A stretch of 64,000 nucleotides of DNA from an uncultured Bacteroidota bacterium (lineage in GTDB: Bacteria > Bacteroidota > Bacteroidia > Chitinophagales > LD1): NCBI GenBank assembly GCA_937894725.1, contig CALAYL010000055.1, forward strand, positions 57,968 through 121,967, in the 5' to 3' direction. The translations under genes and the position numbers were made by a program. The notes beneath the pieces are model-generated. The model had not been told where the DNA came from and did no database searches. It saw nothing but the letters and a program-made list of their open reading frames with translations. Positions 8,078 through 16,485 of this stretch are shown piece by piece. How positions within the stretch are numbered: the stretch's first letter is position 1; each line of letters opens with the position of its first letter.

Positions 8078-8725
8078 ATGAAATTTCAATCAATCCTTGC
8101 ATTTTTTATTCCTAAAGACAAGAAGTTCTTTGTGCTTTTTGATAAAGGAGCAGAGAATTTAGTGGACATATCTAATGTTTTTAATGATATGTTGAACACT
8201 ACTTCGGCAGATAAACGTTTAGAACTCGCCAAAAAAATCGAAGATTTAGAGCATGTGGGTGATTCGATTACACACGAAATATTTACCGAATTGAGCACTA
8301 ACTTTATTACCCCTTTTGATAGAGAAGATGTACAATACCTAGCAGCATCATTGGATGATATTGTTGACTTTATACATGGTTCTACAAAAAAATTAGTGTT
8401 TTATCGTATAGGCGAATATACCATGCCGATGAAACAGATGGGAGAAGTACTTGTAAGAGCCGCTATCGAAATTAGAGCCGCCATTGCAGAGCTCAAAAGC
8501 ATGAATAACGTACTGAGGATACGTGAAGCGTTGGTACGTATCAATAGTCTTGAAAACAATGCAGATGATGTGTTTGATGGCGCTATTGCGAGTCTATTTC
8601 AAGAAGAAAAAGATCCTATTCAAATCATAAAAATGAAAGACATACTCTCTACAATGGAGACCGCAACAGACAAGTGCGAAGATGTGGCCAACGTGATTGA
8701 GACTATTCTTATCAAAAATTCATAA
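8078..8725 (+). CDS. DUF47 / PhoU-like phosphate transport regulator
   Basis: 215 residues, largely helical, of the DUF47 family (YkaA-like, related to PhoU). The family pattern is visible: an N-terminal FFVLFDKGAEN, then AKKIEDLEHVGDSITHEIFTEL with the acidic/His residues that bind metal in PhoU-like bundles, TPFDREDVQYLAASLDDIVDFI, and ATDKCEDVANVIETI. It precedes a PiT transporter by 3 bp, the standard pairing; DUF47 proteins are thought to modulate the partner transporter. Confidence 0.93.
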   Translation: MKFQSILAFFIPKDKKFFVLFDKGAENLVDISNVFNDMLNTTSADKRLELAKKIEDLEHVGDSITHEIFTELSTNFITPFDREDVQYLAASLDDIVDFIHGSTKKLVFYRIGEYTMPMKQMGEVLVRAAIEIRAAIAELKSMNNVLRIREALVRINSLENNADDVFDGAIASLFQEEKDPIQIIKMKDILSTMETATDKCEDVANVIETILIKNS

Positions 8726-8728
8726 CCA

Positions 8729-9811
8729 ATGAGTTTACTTTTATTTGTGATTTTTCTGGCGCTAGTTTTCGATTATATCAATGGCTTTCATGATGCCGCC
8801 AACTCCATTGCAACCATTGTTTCTACCAAAGTACTTACCCCATTTCAGGCAGTTTGCTGGGCAGCTTTTTTCAATGCAGTAGTTTTCTTTTTTATAAAAC
8901 ATGGAGTTCCGGGATTTGAATTGAAAGTGGCTAACACAGTATCTAAAATCGTGAAAGCTGAAGCTATTACCATGATTGTGATTATAGCAGGGTTGGTGGC
9001 GGCTATCATTTGGAATTTGATTACTTGGTTTTATGGCATACCGAGTAGCTCTTCGCATACACTCATTGGGGGATTTGCAGGAGCAGCTGTGGCTAAAGCA
9101 GGATTAGGTGTTTTAGCAGATTTAGGCATAATCTATAAAACAATAGCTTTCATATTTCTAGCCCCTATGATAGGTATGTTCATGGCATTTGTGATCGCTA
9201 TCATTGTTTTGCATTTATTTAAAAATGCGACTCCTCGATTAGCAGATAAGGTTTTTAGAAAACTTCAGCTAGTTTCATCTGCACTTTTTAGTATAGGCCA
9301 TGGATCAAATGATGCGCAAAAAGTAATGGGTATTATTGCCGCAGCATTGATGGTGTATTCTTACCAAACAGATCCTGCTTTGATACCTTCTTGGGCACAA
9401 GTAGAAATAGTGAGTGTACTTAAAAATGGCGTTATGGTTAGCAATGTAAAGCACATACCAGATTGGGTTCAGATTTCATGCTTTGTGGCCATAGGTTTGG
9501 GTACGCTAAGCGGTGGTTGGAGAATTATCAAAACAATGGGTACTAAAATCACTAAGGTAACTCCGTTTGAAGGGGTGGCTGCAGAAACCGCAGGAGCTAT
9601 CACACTTTATGCTACACAGGCATTGGGAATACCAGTAAGTACCACCCATACTATCACGGGCTCTATCATAGGCGTAGGTATGACCAAAGGCTTGACGGCC
9701 GTTAAATGGGGTATAACGATCAATATACTTTGGGCATGGGTACTGACTATACCTGTATCGGCAGCAATAGGTGCCATTACTTACTATATTTTAAACGTAT
9801 TTGCAAATTGA
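8729..9811 (+). CDS. pit: Inorganic phosphate transporter, PiT family
   Basis: 360-residue inner-membrane symporter. Both PiT signature halves are seen: GFHDAANSIA near residues 19-28 and SIGHGSNDAQKVMG near 188-201. The second-half motifs PVSTTHTITGSIIGVG and the earlier PSSSSHTLIGGFAGAA are the repeated phosphate-site loops. About ten hydrophobic helices are present. It is transcribed with the DUF47 gene and is the low-affinity phosphate uptake route; no pst genes are in the window. Confidence 0.94.
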   Translation: MSLLLFVIFLALVFDYINGFHDAANSIATIVSTKVLTPFQAVCWAAFFNAVVFFFIKHGVPGFELKVANTVSKIVKAEAITMIVIIAGLVAAIIWNLITWFYGIPSSSSHTLIGGFAGAAVAKAGLGVLADLGIIYKTIAFIFLAPMIGMFMAFVIAIIVLHLFKNATPRLADKVFRKLQLVSSALFSIGHGSNDAQKVMGIIAAALMVYSYQTDPALIPSWAQVEIVSVLKNGVMVSNVKHIPDWVQISCFVAIGLGTLSGGWRIIKTMGTKITKVTPFEGVAAETAGAITLYATQALGIPVSTTHTITGSIIGVGMTKGLTAVKWGITINILWAWVLTIPVSAAIGAITYYILNVFAN

Positions 9812-9823
9812 GCTTATTAAGCT

Positions 9824-9852
9824 TTTGCTAATCAAAGTTTTTTTTACATTTG
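9824..9852 (+). promoter_or_regulatory. Promoter of tRNA-Leu
   Basis: TTTG (9824-9827) and TACATTTG (9845-9852, perfect TAnnTTTG) are 17 nt apart, 14 bp upstream of the tRNA 5' end. Confidence 0.65.
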
Positions 9853-9866
9853 CAACCGCATTCAAA

Positions 9867-9950
9867 GCCCAGATGGCGAAATTGGTAGACGCACTACCTT
9901 GAGGTGGTAGCGCCAGCAATGGTGTGCAAGTTCGAGTCTTGTTCTGGGCA
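9867..9950 (+). tRNA. tRNA-Leu (anticodon GAG)
   Basis: 84 nt. The acceptor stem GCCCAGA pairs with TCTGGGC, with discriminator A at 9950. The anticodon stem CTACC/GGTAG encloses the loop TTGAGGT, giving anticodon GAG, and a leucine-type variable arm and GTTCGAGTC T-loop follow. CCA is not encoded. Confidence 0.96.
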
Positions 9951-9959
9951 CTTTTTTTT

Positions 9960-9998
9960 AAGAAGTCACTTTAATAAAAAGTGACTTCTTTTTTTTTG
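9960..9998 (+). terminator. Terminator after tRNA-Leu
   Basis: A 13-bp perfect stem, AAGAAGTCACTTT (9960-9972) with AAAGTGACTTCTT (9978-9990), has a 5-nt loop followed by T8. Confidence 0.93.
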
Positions 9999-10043
9999 CC
10001 TTTGTATTATTTACTATATTCCATTTTGATAGTTAAATTCAGG

Positions 10044-11879
10044 TTGAAAAAGATACGATATAGCATTTTCTTGTTTTCTATTTTAGCAAGTACCTATTCG
10101 GTAAATGCTATGGAGATTGAGTTTGCGGGAAAGACGGATTCCACTAAAGCTATACAAAAAAAAGGTGGCGAAAAATTCTCTAAAGGTTTTCAGAAGAGTT
10201 TATGGTTTTTGACCTATCTCAATTACGCTGACAAGGTTAGTGGAGTATTTGATTCGCTTTGCAATCCATACGAAGAACACTGTGGGATGCGTATCCGCAA
10301 CATTGATATATACGTGTTAGAACCATTTGGAACAAACGTAGATTCGCCTTTACTCAAACCAGCTAAGCCTATTTTAAAGATAGGAAATAAGATGCAAGTG
10401 AAAACGCGTGAGTGGGTTGTAAAACAAGATTTGTTTTTTAAAGAAGGTGATGCGCTCGATCCGCAAGCTCTTTTTGACAGCGAGCGTCAACTATGGAGTG
10501 ATCAAAATTTTAAAGACATCCGAATTACGATTAAGCCTGTAGATGAAAATTATGTAGATATAGTAGTGGCAGTAAGAGATCGGTGGAGTTTTCGTATTCA
10601 ATCATCAGTAGAAGTCAATCGCTTAAATATAGGTTTAGGCTTTGCAAATTTACTAGGTATTCCACAAACCTTACGAACTTTTGTAAGTGTAAATTATAAT
10701 AAGAATAATATTTATGCGCTTAATTTTCAATACTCTTATAAAAACATAAAGCGCTCTAGAATAGATTTGTTTTCACAATATTCGCACGATAAATATGCTA
10801 ATCGCTATCAATTTCAAGCAGATAGAATTTATGCTAATGCAAAAATGAAATGGGCAAGCTCTGTTTTGTTAGACTTTAATAGCTATCTGTCGGGTATTGG
10901 CACAGTGCTTGTCCAAAATCAACCACAGGGCTATATCCGCTCTTTGAAACAAGACTATTGGATATCTGGTGCTATTCCTATAAAAAAGCAAAATCGCTTT
11001 ATATTGCCAAATGCTAGATTAATTCTAGCCTATAGATTTGAAAGAACAGGCTATCTGAGTCGGCCGTTTTTGCGTGATTCTCGCTTTGCCGATATTTTTC
11101 TAAATTCATATAGTTCTGTAGGTAGTATTGGGATATCGCACTGGGATTTTTATGTAGATAAAAATGTGTATTTACTGGGTATAAAGGAATATTTTCCTAT
11201 GGGATTGAGCGTGGCCTTTATTGGTGGTACCACAGGCGATGAAGAGTTGGAAAATAGATTTTATAGTGGATTGTATTTGAGCTATGGATTGCCTATCAAG
11301 CGAGCCGGCTTTTTAAATATTAATACCACCTATGGGGGCTATGTATATAAAGGGTATTATGATCAGTTTAGTTGGCGAATAAAACTCAACTACTTTACCG
11401 ATTCGTATAAAATGGGTAAAGCATTTTTTAGACAAATAGTGCGATTGCAAACTATTATGTCGTTTAATCGACCTACAGGCAGAGAAATCAATCTTAATGG
11501 CACTTTAGGATTTAATGAATTGTACACGCCAAGTTATAGAGGCAATCACTCACTTGTATTACGTTTGGAAGAAGATTTTATTGCTAATTTTAAAGTGTTA
11601 GGATTTAACTCCTCCGTGTTTTTGTTTGCCAATCTAGGCTTCGTAAGTAAATATGATATTCAACCGTTTAAATCAATAGAATCTTCACAGTTTATTGGTT
11701 TTGGACTACGACTTCGAAATCCAAGTTTGGGGATGGACTTGATTGAAATATCATTGGGATATTTCCCAACATTGCCTCGAGGCCTTGCTCCTTTTAAGTT
11801 TGGTGCAGATTATAGAAACCTCAATATCCCTAAGGGGAACGCTCTATTTACAAAAGATTATTTAATGTTGGATTTGTAG
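10044..11879 (+). CDS. BamA/Omp85-like outer-membrane beta-barrel protein
   Basis: About 611 residues. A signal peptide (KKIRYSIFLFSILASTYSVNA) is followed by a POTRA-like region near residues 80-185 (RNIDIYVLEPFG, EGDALDPQALFDSERQLWSDQNFKDIRI, VDIVVAVRDRW) and then about 400 residues of amphipathic beta strands ending in a terminal strand. This architecture resembles the Omp85/BamA-TamA superfamily, but the protein is too divergent to name. Start choice: the frame opens at a GTG at 9981 inside the tRNA terminator hairpin, which is implausible; the TTG at 10044 gives a normal signal peptide. The first ATG, at 10110, would remove the signal. Function beyond outer-membrane location is unknown. 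Confidence 0.72.
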   Translation: MKKIRYSIFLFSILASTYSVNAMEIEFAGKTDSTKAIQKKGGEKFSKGFQKSLWFLTYLNYADKVSGVFDSLCNPYEEHCGMRIRNIDIYVLEPFGTNVDSPLLKPAKPILKIGNKMQVKTREWVVKQDLFFKEGDALDPQALFDSERQLWSDQNFKDIRITIKPVDENYVDIVVAVRDRWSFRIQSSVEVNRLNIGLGFANLLGIPQTLRTFVSVNYNKNNIYALNFQYSYKNIKRSRIDLFSQYSHDKYANRYQFQADRIYANAKMKWASSVLLDFNSYLSGIGTVLVQNQPQGYIRSLKQDYWISGAIPIKKQNRFILPNARLILAYRFERTGYLSRPFLRDSRFADIFLNSYSSVGSIGISHWDFYVDKNVYLLGIKEYFPMGLSVAFIGGTTGDEELENRFYSGLYLSYGLPIKRAGFLNINTTYGGYVYKGYYDQFSWRIKLNYFTDSYKMGKAFFRQIVRLQTIMSFNRPTGREINLNGTLGFNELYTPSYRGNHSLVLRLEEDFIANFKVLGFNSSVFLFANLGFVSKYDIQPFKSIESSQFIGFGLRLRNPSLGMDLIEISLGYFPTLPRGLAPFKFGADYRNLNIPKGNALFTKDYLMLDL

Positions 11880-12638
11880 TTATTTTGGATAATAGATACT
11901 GCCATAAACTATGTCATTTTCTTTTATCCAGTTTAGTTTTAGTTTCTTGCCAGATGCAAAACTGACAAAATCGATTTCCCCTTTTTTCTCATTTGTCGTT
12001 TTCAAATTATCCGCTATTTCTTTCACTTCATTTGCTTGGATACCATAGGTATCTAATAGTTCCATTAGGTTAATCTCTTCGGGTAATTTGTTTGCAGATA
12101 TTCTTCGAATATGATTCGATAGAAACACAAGTCCAGTAGTAAGGTTATATTCAAGGTAGCCAGTGTTGTAAATTTTTTGGAGCATATCGAATCTCATTTC
12201 TCCTTTATTTACGGCTTCATCTACTTTAGCTATTTTTTTAGTAAGCGAAAACCGCTCAAATGCAAAAATGATAGACGAAACGAGTAGTTTAGAGTCAAAT
12301 TTACCTTTAACTAAATAGTCTTGTGCGCCTACTTTTACGGCCTCTAATCCTGTTTTTTCATCTATCAATCCAGTGAGTACAATAACTAGACTATTTGGAT
12401 ACAATTCAATAAATAACTTGATAGTGTCTAATCCATTACTATCTGGCAAATTCAGGTCCATTAATATAATATCAAAAGTCTGTTCAGTCATCAACAGATG
12501 AGCTGATTGCATATCTTTTGCATGGTTAAAGGTGAACTTGTAGTTTACGGATTCTCCCAAGTAAAATTTTATAAGAAAGGCATCTCCTTCATCATCTTCT
12601 ACGACTAGGACATTCAATGGTTTGTTGTCAATACTCAT
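11880..12638 (-). CDS. Response regulator: receiver domain plus PAS-like C-terminal domain
   Basis: 252 residues. The receiver domain covers about 8-130, with acidic pair EDD near residues 14-16, phospho-acceptor Asp in LMDLNLPDSNG near 61, Thr in LTGL near 88 and Lys in YLVKGKF near 110. The C-terminal 100 residues (LQKIYNTGYLEYNLTTGLVFLS and after) resemble a PAS/PAC sensor fold rather than a DNA-binding domain. It overlaps the preceding response-regulator gene by 4 bp. No histidine kinase lies nearby, so the cognate kinase must be elsewhere. Output is probably protein-protein. Confidence 0.85.
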   Translation of the reverse strand: MSIDNKPLNVLVVEDDEGDAFLIKFYLGESVNYKFTFNHAKDMQSAHLLMTEQTFDIILMDLNLPDSNGLDTIKLFIELYPNSLVIVLTGLIDEKTGLEAVKVGAQDYLVKGKFDSKLLVSSIIFAFERFSLTKKIAKVDEAVNKGEMRFDMLQKIYNTGYLEYNLTTGLVFLSNHIRRISANKLPEEINLMELLDTYGIQANEVKEIADNLKTTNEKKGEIDFVSFASGKKLKLNWIKENDIVYGSIYYPK

Positions 12639-13072
12639 GGCTTGGGTAATAATACTATATTAAACCAAAAATTAACGATGTCATTCATCGTTTTCATTAA
12701 TGTTTCGAAATCTGGCGGTTTTACTACATAAGCATTAGCATGATTTTCATATGCGGTTAGTCTGTCATAGTCGGCATCAGAGGTTGTCATGATGATTACA
12801 GGAGTGAGTCTTGTAAGTGGGCTAGATTTAATGAGCTTCAATAGTTCTTGCCCGTTTTTTTTCGGGAGATTCAAATCCAAAATAATAATTTCAGGTCTAT
12901 TGGCTTTTTCAAATGGAGCTTTACCTAATATAAAAAGTTCCGCCTCTTCGCTATCAGAAATTATGTCAATCACTACTTTCTTTTCAAGATTACATTCTCT
13001 TAATACTTCCTTAGCTAAGCGTGCATCGCCTGGATTATCGTCTATCAATAGTATTCTGTGGCTTCGTTCCAT
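12635..13072 (-). CDS. Single-domain response regulator (Rcp1-like)
   Basis: 145 residues, receiver domain only. Acidic residues DDNPGDARL near 11-19, phospho-acceptor Asp in LDLNLPKKNGQELL near 66, TTSDA near 96-100 and the Lys of VVKPPDFETL near 116-125 are present. The NPGDARL and KSSPLTRLTPVIIMTTS patterns are typical of the Rcp1 group that partners phytochrome-like or hybrid kinases. It overlaps the following REC-PAS gene by 4 bp, so both are made together. No kinase is adjacent. Confidence 0.88.
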   Translation of the reverse strand: MERSHRILLIDDNPGDARLAKEVLRECNLEKKVVIDIISDSEEAELFILGKAPFEKANRPEIIILDLNLPKKNGQELLKLIKSSPLTRLTPVIIMTTSDADYDRLTAYENHANAYVVKPPDFETLMKTMNDIVNFWFNIVLLPKP

Positions 13073-13166
13073 AAATAACTGAATATGTTGCAGTTTTACT
13101 CTCTTATACTTTTAAAAACTTTTTTTGTTTCAGAGTTCGGCTAAATTAGTTTTTTTTGAGGAAAGT

Positions 13167-13925
13167 ATGATTGATAAAATTCAAGATATCGCTTATCGGG
13201 TAGGGGAGATGATCATGGAGGTCTATGTTTCAGATTTTGGCGTAGCGTATAAAGGGGACAAAAGTCCCATTACCCTCGCAGATAAAATAGCAAGCGAGTA
13301 TATAGAACAGCAGTTACTTCGGTATTTTCCAGATATTCCCATCATCAATGAAGAAAAATCAAATCGAGACTTCAGTATAAGGCAAAAATGGACGAAATGC
13401 TGGATTGTGGACCCTATTGATGGGACTAAAGAGTTTGTAAAAAAAAATGGAGAGTTTACCATAAACATTGCCCTAGTCGAAAATGGAGTGCCTGTTTTTG
13501 GTCTCATTTATGCACCTGCTATGGATTTGATGTATTATGGAGCAAAAGGAGAGGGGGCGTTTAAAAAAGAAGGAAATGTTTGGTCAAAAATACGGCCATC
13601 ACTCAATTATGAATCGTTAGAAAAAGTAAGCGTGGCATCTAGTCGCTCTCATCCTGACCATGCAGTCAATGCTTTTATAAAACGATTATTGGCCCAAGGT
13701 AAGGAGGTCAATATATTACAAATGGGTAGCTCGCTCAAGCTTTGTATGGTAGCTGAAGGAAAGGCAGATGTGTACCCAAGATTTGGCGATACTATGGAGT
13801 GGGATATAGCGGCTGGACACGCTATCGTTAAATATGCAGGCAAAGAAGTTTATCAAAAATGCTCACAAGATCCATTAGTTTATAATAAATCCAATCTCAA
13901 AAACCCACACTTTTTAGTTGCCTGA
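13167..13925 (+). CDS. cysQ: 3'(2'),5'-bisphosphate nucleotidase CysQ
   Basis: Hydrolyses PAP (3'-phosphoadenosine 5'-phosphate) left by sulfate assimilation; inositol-monophosphatase superfamily. 252 residues from the ATG at 13167; an in-frame start at 13125 adds 14 unmatched residues. Metal-site motifs are NEEKS at 61-65 (E62/E63), DPIDGTKEF at 82-90, and WDIAAGHAIVKYAGKEV near 212-228. The 3' end overlaps folP by 12 bp (convergent). A second superfamily member is encoded at 59.3 kb; the FVKKNGEFTINIAL segment here is the CysQ form. Confidence 0.93.
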   Translation: MIDKIQDIAYRVGEMIMEVYVSDFGVAYKGDKSPITLADKIASEYIEQQLLRYFPDIPIINEEKSNRDFSIRQKWTKCWIVDPIDGTKEFVKKNGEFTINIALVENGVPVFGLIYAPAMDLMYYGAKGEGAFKKEGNVWSKIRPSLNYESLEKVSVASSRSHPDHAVNAFIKRLLAQGKEVNILQMGSSLKLCMVAEGKADVYPRFGDTMEWDIAAGHAIVKYAGKEVYQKCSQDPLVYNKSNLKNPHFLVA

Positions 13926-14747
13926 TTGTTGGTAAAATGCGACTAGTTTTACGGCTTCCATTGCAGCGGCTACATCATGTACTCTCAATACATTTGCCCC
14001 ATTGAGTAGGGCGATTGTATGCAATGCCGTACTTCCATTGAGGGAGTGAGCGGCATCTTTTTTTATTATTTTTTGAATCATAGACTTACGTGAAATGCCC
14101 ACCATTACTGCTGTTTCGAGTGTATGGAATGCTTCAATGTGGTGTAGCAATTTGTAATTTTGCTCCAAAGTTTTACTAAATCCAAAGCCTGGATCTACGA
14201 TGATGTTTTTTATTCCAAAGAATTTGCAAGTGGCTATTTTAAGTGCAAAATAGTTTTTGATATCTTCTACCAAATTTTCATAATCAACAAGTGATTGCAT
14301 AGATGTAGGTGTGCCTCGCATGTGCATGATTATGAAACCCGCATCATATTTCGCCACGGTCGAAAACATATTACTATCGTACTCTCCGCCACTTATATCG
14401 TTGATGATTTTTGCACCTTCATCTAAACAAACTTTGGCCGTTTCGGCATGGATAGTATCTATCGAAAGTAGCACTTTGGGAAATTCTTTTATAAGCATTT
14501 TCAGCCCTGGTAGTATTCGCGTCAGTTCATCATTTGACGAGATAATGTCAGCACCTGGTCTTGAAGACATGCCGCCTATATCGAGAGCTGTGGCGCCATC
14601 TTTTAGCATTTCTGTAGCTTGAGTTAAAATAGCTTTTTCGTTACTTAATTTACCTCCATCAAAAAATGAATCGGGGGTTAGATTCAAAATGCCCATTACT
14701 TTAGGTGCTTTTAAATCAAAAAAGTTAGTTATGCTTATTTTGTTCAA
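13914..14747 (-). CDS. folP: Dihydropteroate synthase
   Basis: Condenses p-aminobenzoate with dihydropterin pyrophosphate in folate synthesis; the target of sulfonamides. 277 residues. Both family signatures are visible: MGILNLTPDSFFDGG near residues 18-32 and GATALDIGGMSSRPGA near 52-67. NDISGG, DPGFGFSKT and GISRKSMI follow. The start is a TTG at 14745-14747: the sequence ITNFFDLKAPKV in front of MGILN matches the usual family N-terminus, so a start at the later Met would be too short. Confidence 0.95.
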   Translation of the reverse strand: MNKISITNFFDLKAPKVMGILNLTPDSFFDGGKLSNEKAILTQATEMLKDGATALDIGGMSSRPGADIISSNDELTRILPGLKMLIKEFPKVLLSIDTIHAETAKVCLDEGAKIINDISGGEYDSNMFSTVAKYDAGFIIMHMRGTPTSMQSLVDYENLVEDIKNYFALKIATCKFFGIKNIIVDPGFGFSKTLEQNYKLLHHIEAFHTLETAVMVGISRKSMIQKIIKKDAAHSLNGSTALHTIALLNGANVLRVHDVAAAMEAVKLVAFYQQSGN

Positions 14748-14783
14748 TGTGGTAGTTTGACACTCAAAAGTAATAAAACAAGA

Positions 14784-15236
14784 TTATACATTTGCCACAT
14801 ATCCTTCATCTATCATCAGCTGTGCGCTATCTGCTGCGGTAGTGGCAAGCACATCGCAGCGCTCGTTGTAGGGATGGTCATTGTGACCTTTTATCCATAC
14901 AAACTTCACATTGTGTTTGGACGCTGCTACAAGGTAGCGTTTCCATAAGTCTGGGTTTTTCTTGCCCTTAAAATTTGTTCTTTGCCATCCTAAAATCCAT
15001 TTTTTCTCTACAGCTTCTACTACATATTTTGAATCCGAAAAAACAGTAACCGCAAGCCCTGGTCTAGTCAATGCTTCTAGTCCTTTTATCACAGCCAAAA
15101 GCTCCATTCGATTATTGGTCGTAAGTTTGTAGCCGCCCGAAAGTTCTCTTTCATGTACTCCATATTTTAGGATAGTGCCAAACCCCCCTCGACCTGGATT
15201 GCCACGGGCTGCACCATCTGTGTAAATTTCAACCAT
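14784..15236 (-). CDS. rnhA: Ribonuclease HI
   Basis: Cuts the RNA strand of RNA-DNA hybrids. 150 residues from the ATG at 15234-15236 (MVEIYTDGAARGNPG). The DEDD catalytic set is visible: D7 in YTDGAA, E in NRMELLAVIKGL, D in VFSDSKYVV and D in NERCDVLATTAA. A further in-frame ATG six codons upstream is possible but would overlap sucB. It is downstream of sucB by 7 bp, so it may be read from the sucAB transcript. Confidence 0.95.
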   Translation of the reverse strand: MVEIYTDGAARGNPGRGGFGTILKYGVHERELSGGYKLTTNNRMELLAVIKGLEALTRPGLAVTVFSDSKYVVEAVEKKWILGWQRTNFKGKKNPDLWKRYLVAASKHNVKFVWIKGHNDHPYNERCDVLATTAADSAQLMIDEGYVANV

Positions 15237-15243
15237 TTTATTA

Positions 15244-16482
15244 TTACATATCAAGAAGCAAATCCACAGGATCTGCTCCTAAGAGCATTTTCGATGGATT
15301 TTCTAAAAAGTCTTTGACAGTAACCAAAAAGCCTACAGACTCTTTGCCATCAATGATTCTATGGTCATAAGAAAGAGCCAAATACATCATAGGGCGTACT
15401 TCGATTTTTCCGTTGATGACCATTGGTCTATCTTGTATTTTGTGCATGCCGAGTATAGCTGACTGTGGAGGGTTGATGATAGGAGTGGACATCAATGAGC
15501 CAAATACTCCGCCATTGGATATAGTGAAAGTACCCCCCGTCATTTCGTCCATGGTGAGTAAGCCATCACGGCCTTTAATTGCGAGTTCTTTTACCTTTTT
15601 CTCTATACCAGCGAGACTCAATGATTCTGCATTTCTGATAACGGGTACTACCAATCCTTTAGGTGTAGAAACCGCTATCGAAATATCGCAATAGTCGTGA
15701 AAAACTACATTACCCTCATCTATATAAGCATTCACCGATGGATATTTTTCTAATGCCAAGCAAATCGCTTTGGTAAAGAAAGACATCATCCCTAAATTCA
15801 CTTCGTGTTTTTTCTTAAATGCCTCTCCCATTTTCGCTCTTACGGCATTGATTTCTGTCATATCCACTTCGTTGAATGTGGTCAACATAGCTGTAGAGTT
15901 TTTAGAATAGACCAAACGCTCTGCTACCGTTTTGCGCAAACGGCTCATTTTTTCAGTTTTTTCTTCACGACTGAACGCAGCTTGGCTACTTATTCCTTGT
16001 TTGTTTCGAATAGCGTTGATGGCATCTTCTTTGGTGATACGCCCACCTACTCCTGAGCCTGATACATTGCTCGTTTTTACACCAGATTCAGCCAATAATT
16101 TGGCTGCTGCAGGCGATGGATGTCCAGAAGCATTACTTGTTTTTACTTCTTCTTTCGCTATCTCTTTCACAGGGGCTACTTTAGTTGTGGTTTCCACCTT
16201 TGGTGCTTCTGTTTTAGCTGTTGATGCAACAGCCTTTTCAGGTGCAGCGGCTGTTTCGTCTATGGAGGCTACAAGTGCGCCTACTTTCAAATCATCGCCT
16301 TCAGCAGCAACAAATTTTATTTTGCCTGATATTGGAGATGGCAATTCTTGTGAAGCTTTGTCTGTTTCTACTTCACAGATAGGTTGATCCATCATTACAT
16401 AATCACCATCTTTTACTAAAAATTTAGAAAGAGTTACTTCGGTGATACTTTCTGCCACATTGGGAATTACTAGGTTTGTCAT
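15244..16482 (-). CDS. sucB: 2-oxoglutarate dehydrogenase E2, dihydrolipoyl succinyltransferase
   Basis: E2 core of the 2-oxoglutarate dehydrogenase complex (TCA cycle). 412 residues: a lipoyl domain at about 1-77 with lipoylated Lys in ETDKAS (K42), an Ala/Lys/Glu-rich linker, a peripheral-subunit-binding domain near 120-160 (SPAAAKLLAESGV and GSGVGGRITKEDAI), and the catalytic domain with SYDHRIIDG (H374, D378). It starts 3 bp after the sucA stop. The E3 lipoamide dehydrogenase gene is not in the window. Confidence 0.97.
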   Translation of the reverse strand: MTNLVIPNVAESITEVTLSKFLVKDGDYVMMDQPICEVETDKASQELPSPISGKIKFVAAEGDDLKVGALVASIDETAAAPEKAVASTAKTEAPKVETTTKVAPVKEIAKEEVKTSNASGHPSPAAAKLLAESGVKTSNVSGSGVGGRITKEDAINAIRNKQGISSQAAFSREEKTEKMSRLRKTVAERLVYSKNSTAMLTTFNEVDMTEINAVRAKMGEAFKKKHEVNLGMMSFFTKAICLALEKYPSVNAYIDEGNVVFHDYCDISIAVSTPKGLVVPVIRNAESLSLAGIEKKVKELAIKGRDGLLTMDEMTGGTFTISNGGVFGSLMSTPIINPPQSAILGMHKIQDRPMVINGKIEVRPMMYLALSYDHRIIDGKESVGFLVTVKDFLENPSKMLLGADPVDLLLDM

Positions 16483-16485
16483 AAT

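Noticed and set aside
9981..10043. GTG start of the barrel-protein gene
   Set aside because: It lies inside the terminator hairpin of tRNA-Leu and would add residues before a normal signal peptide.
14757..14948. 63-codon plus-strand frame
   Set aside because: It covers the 3' half of rnhA in the opposite direction and shows no family features.
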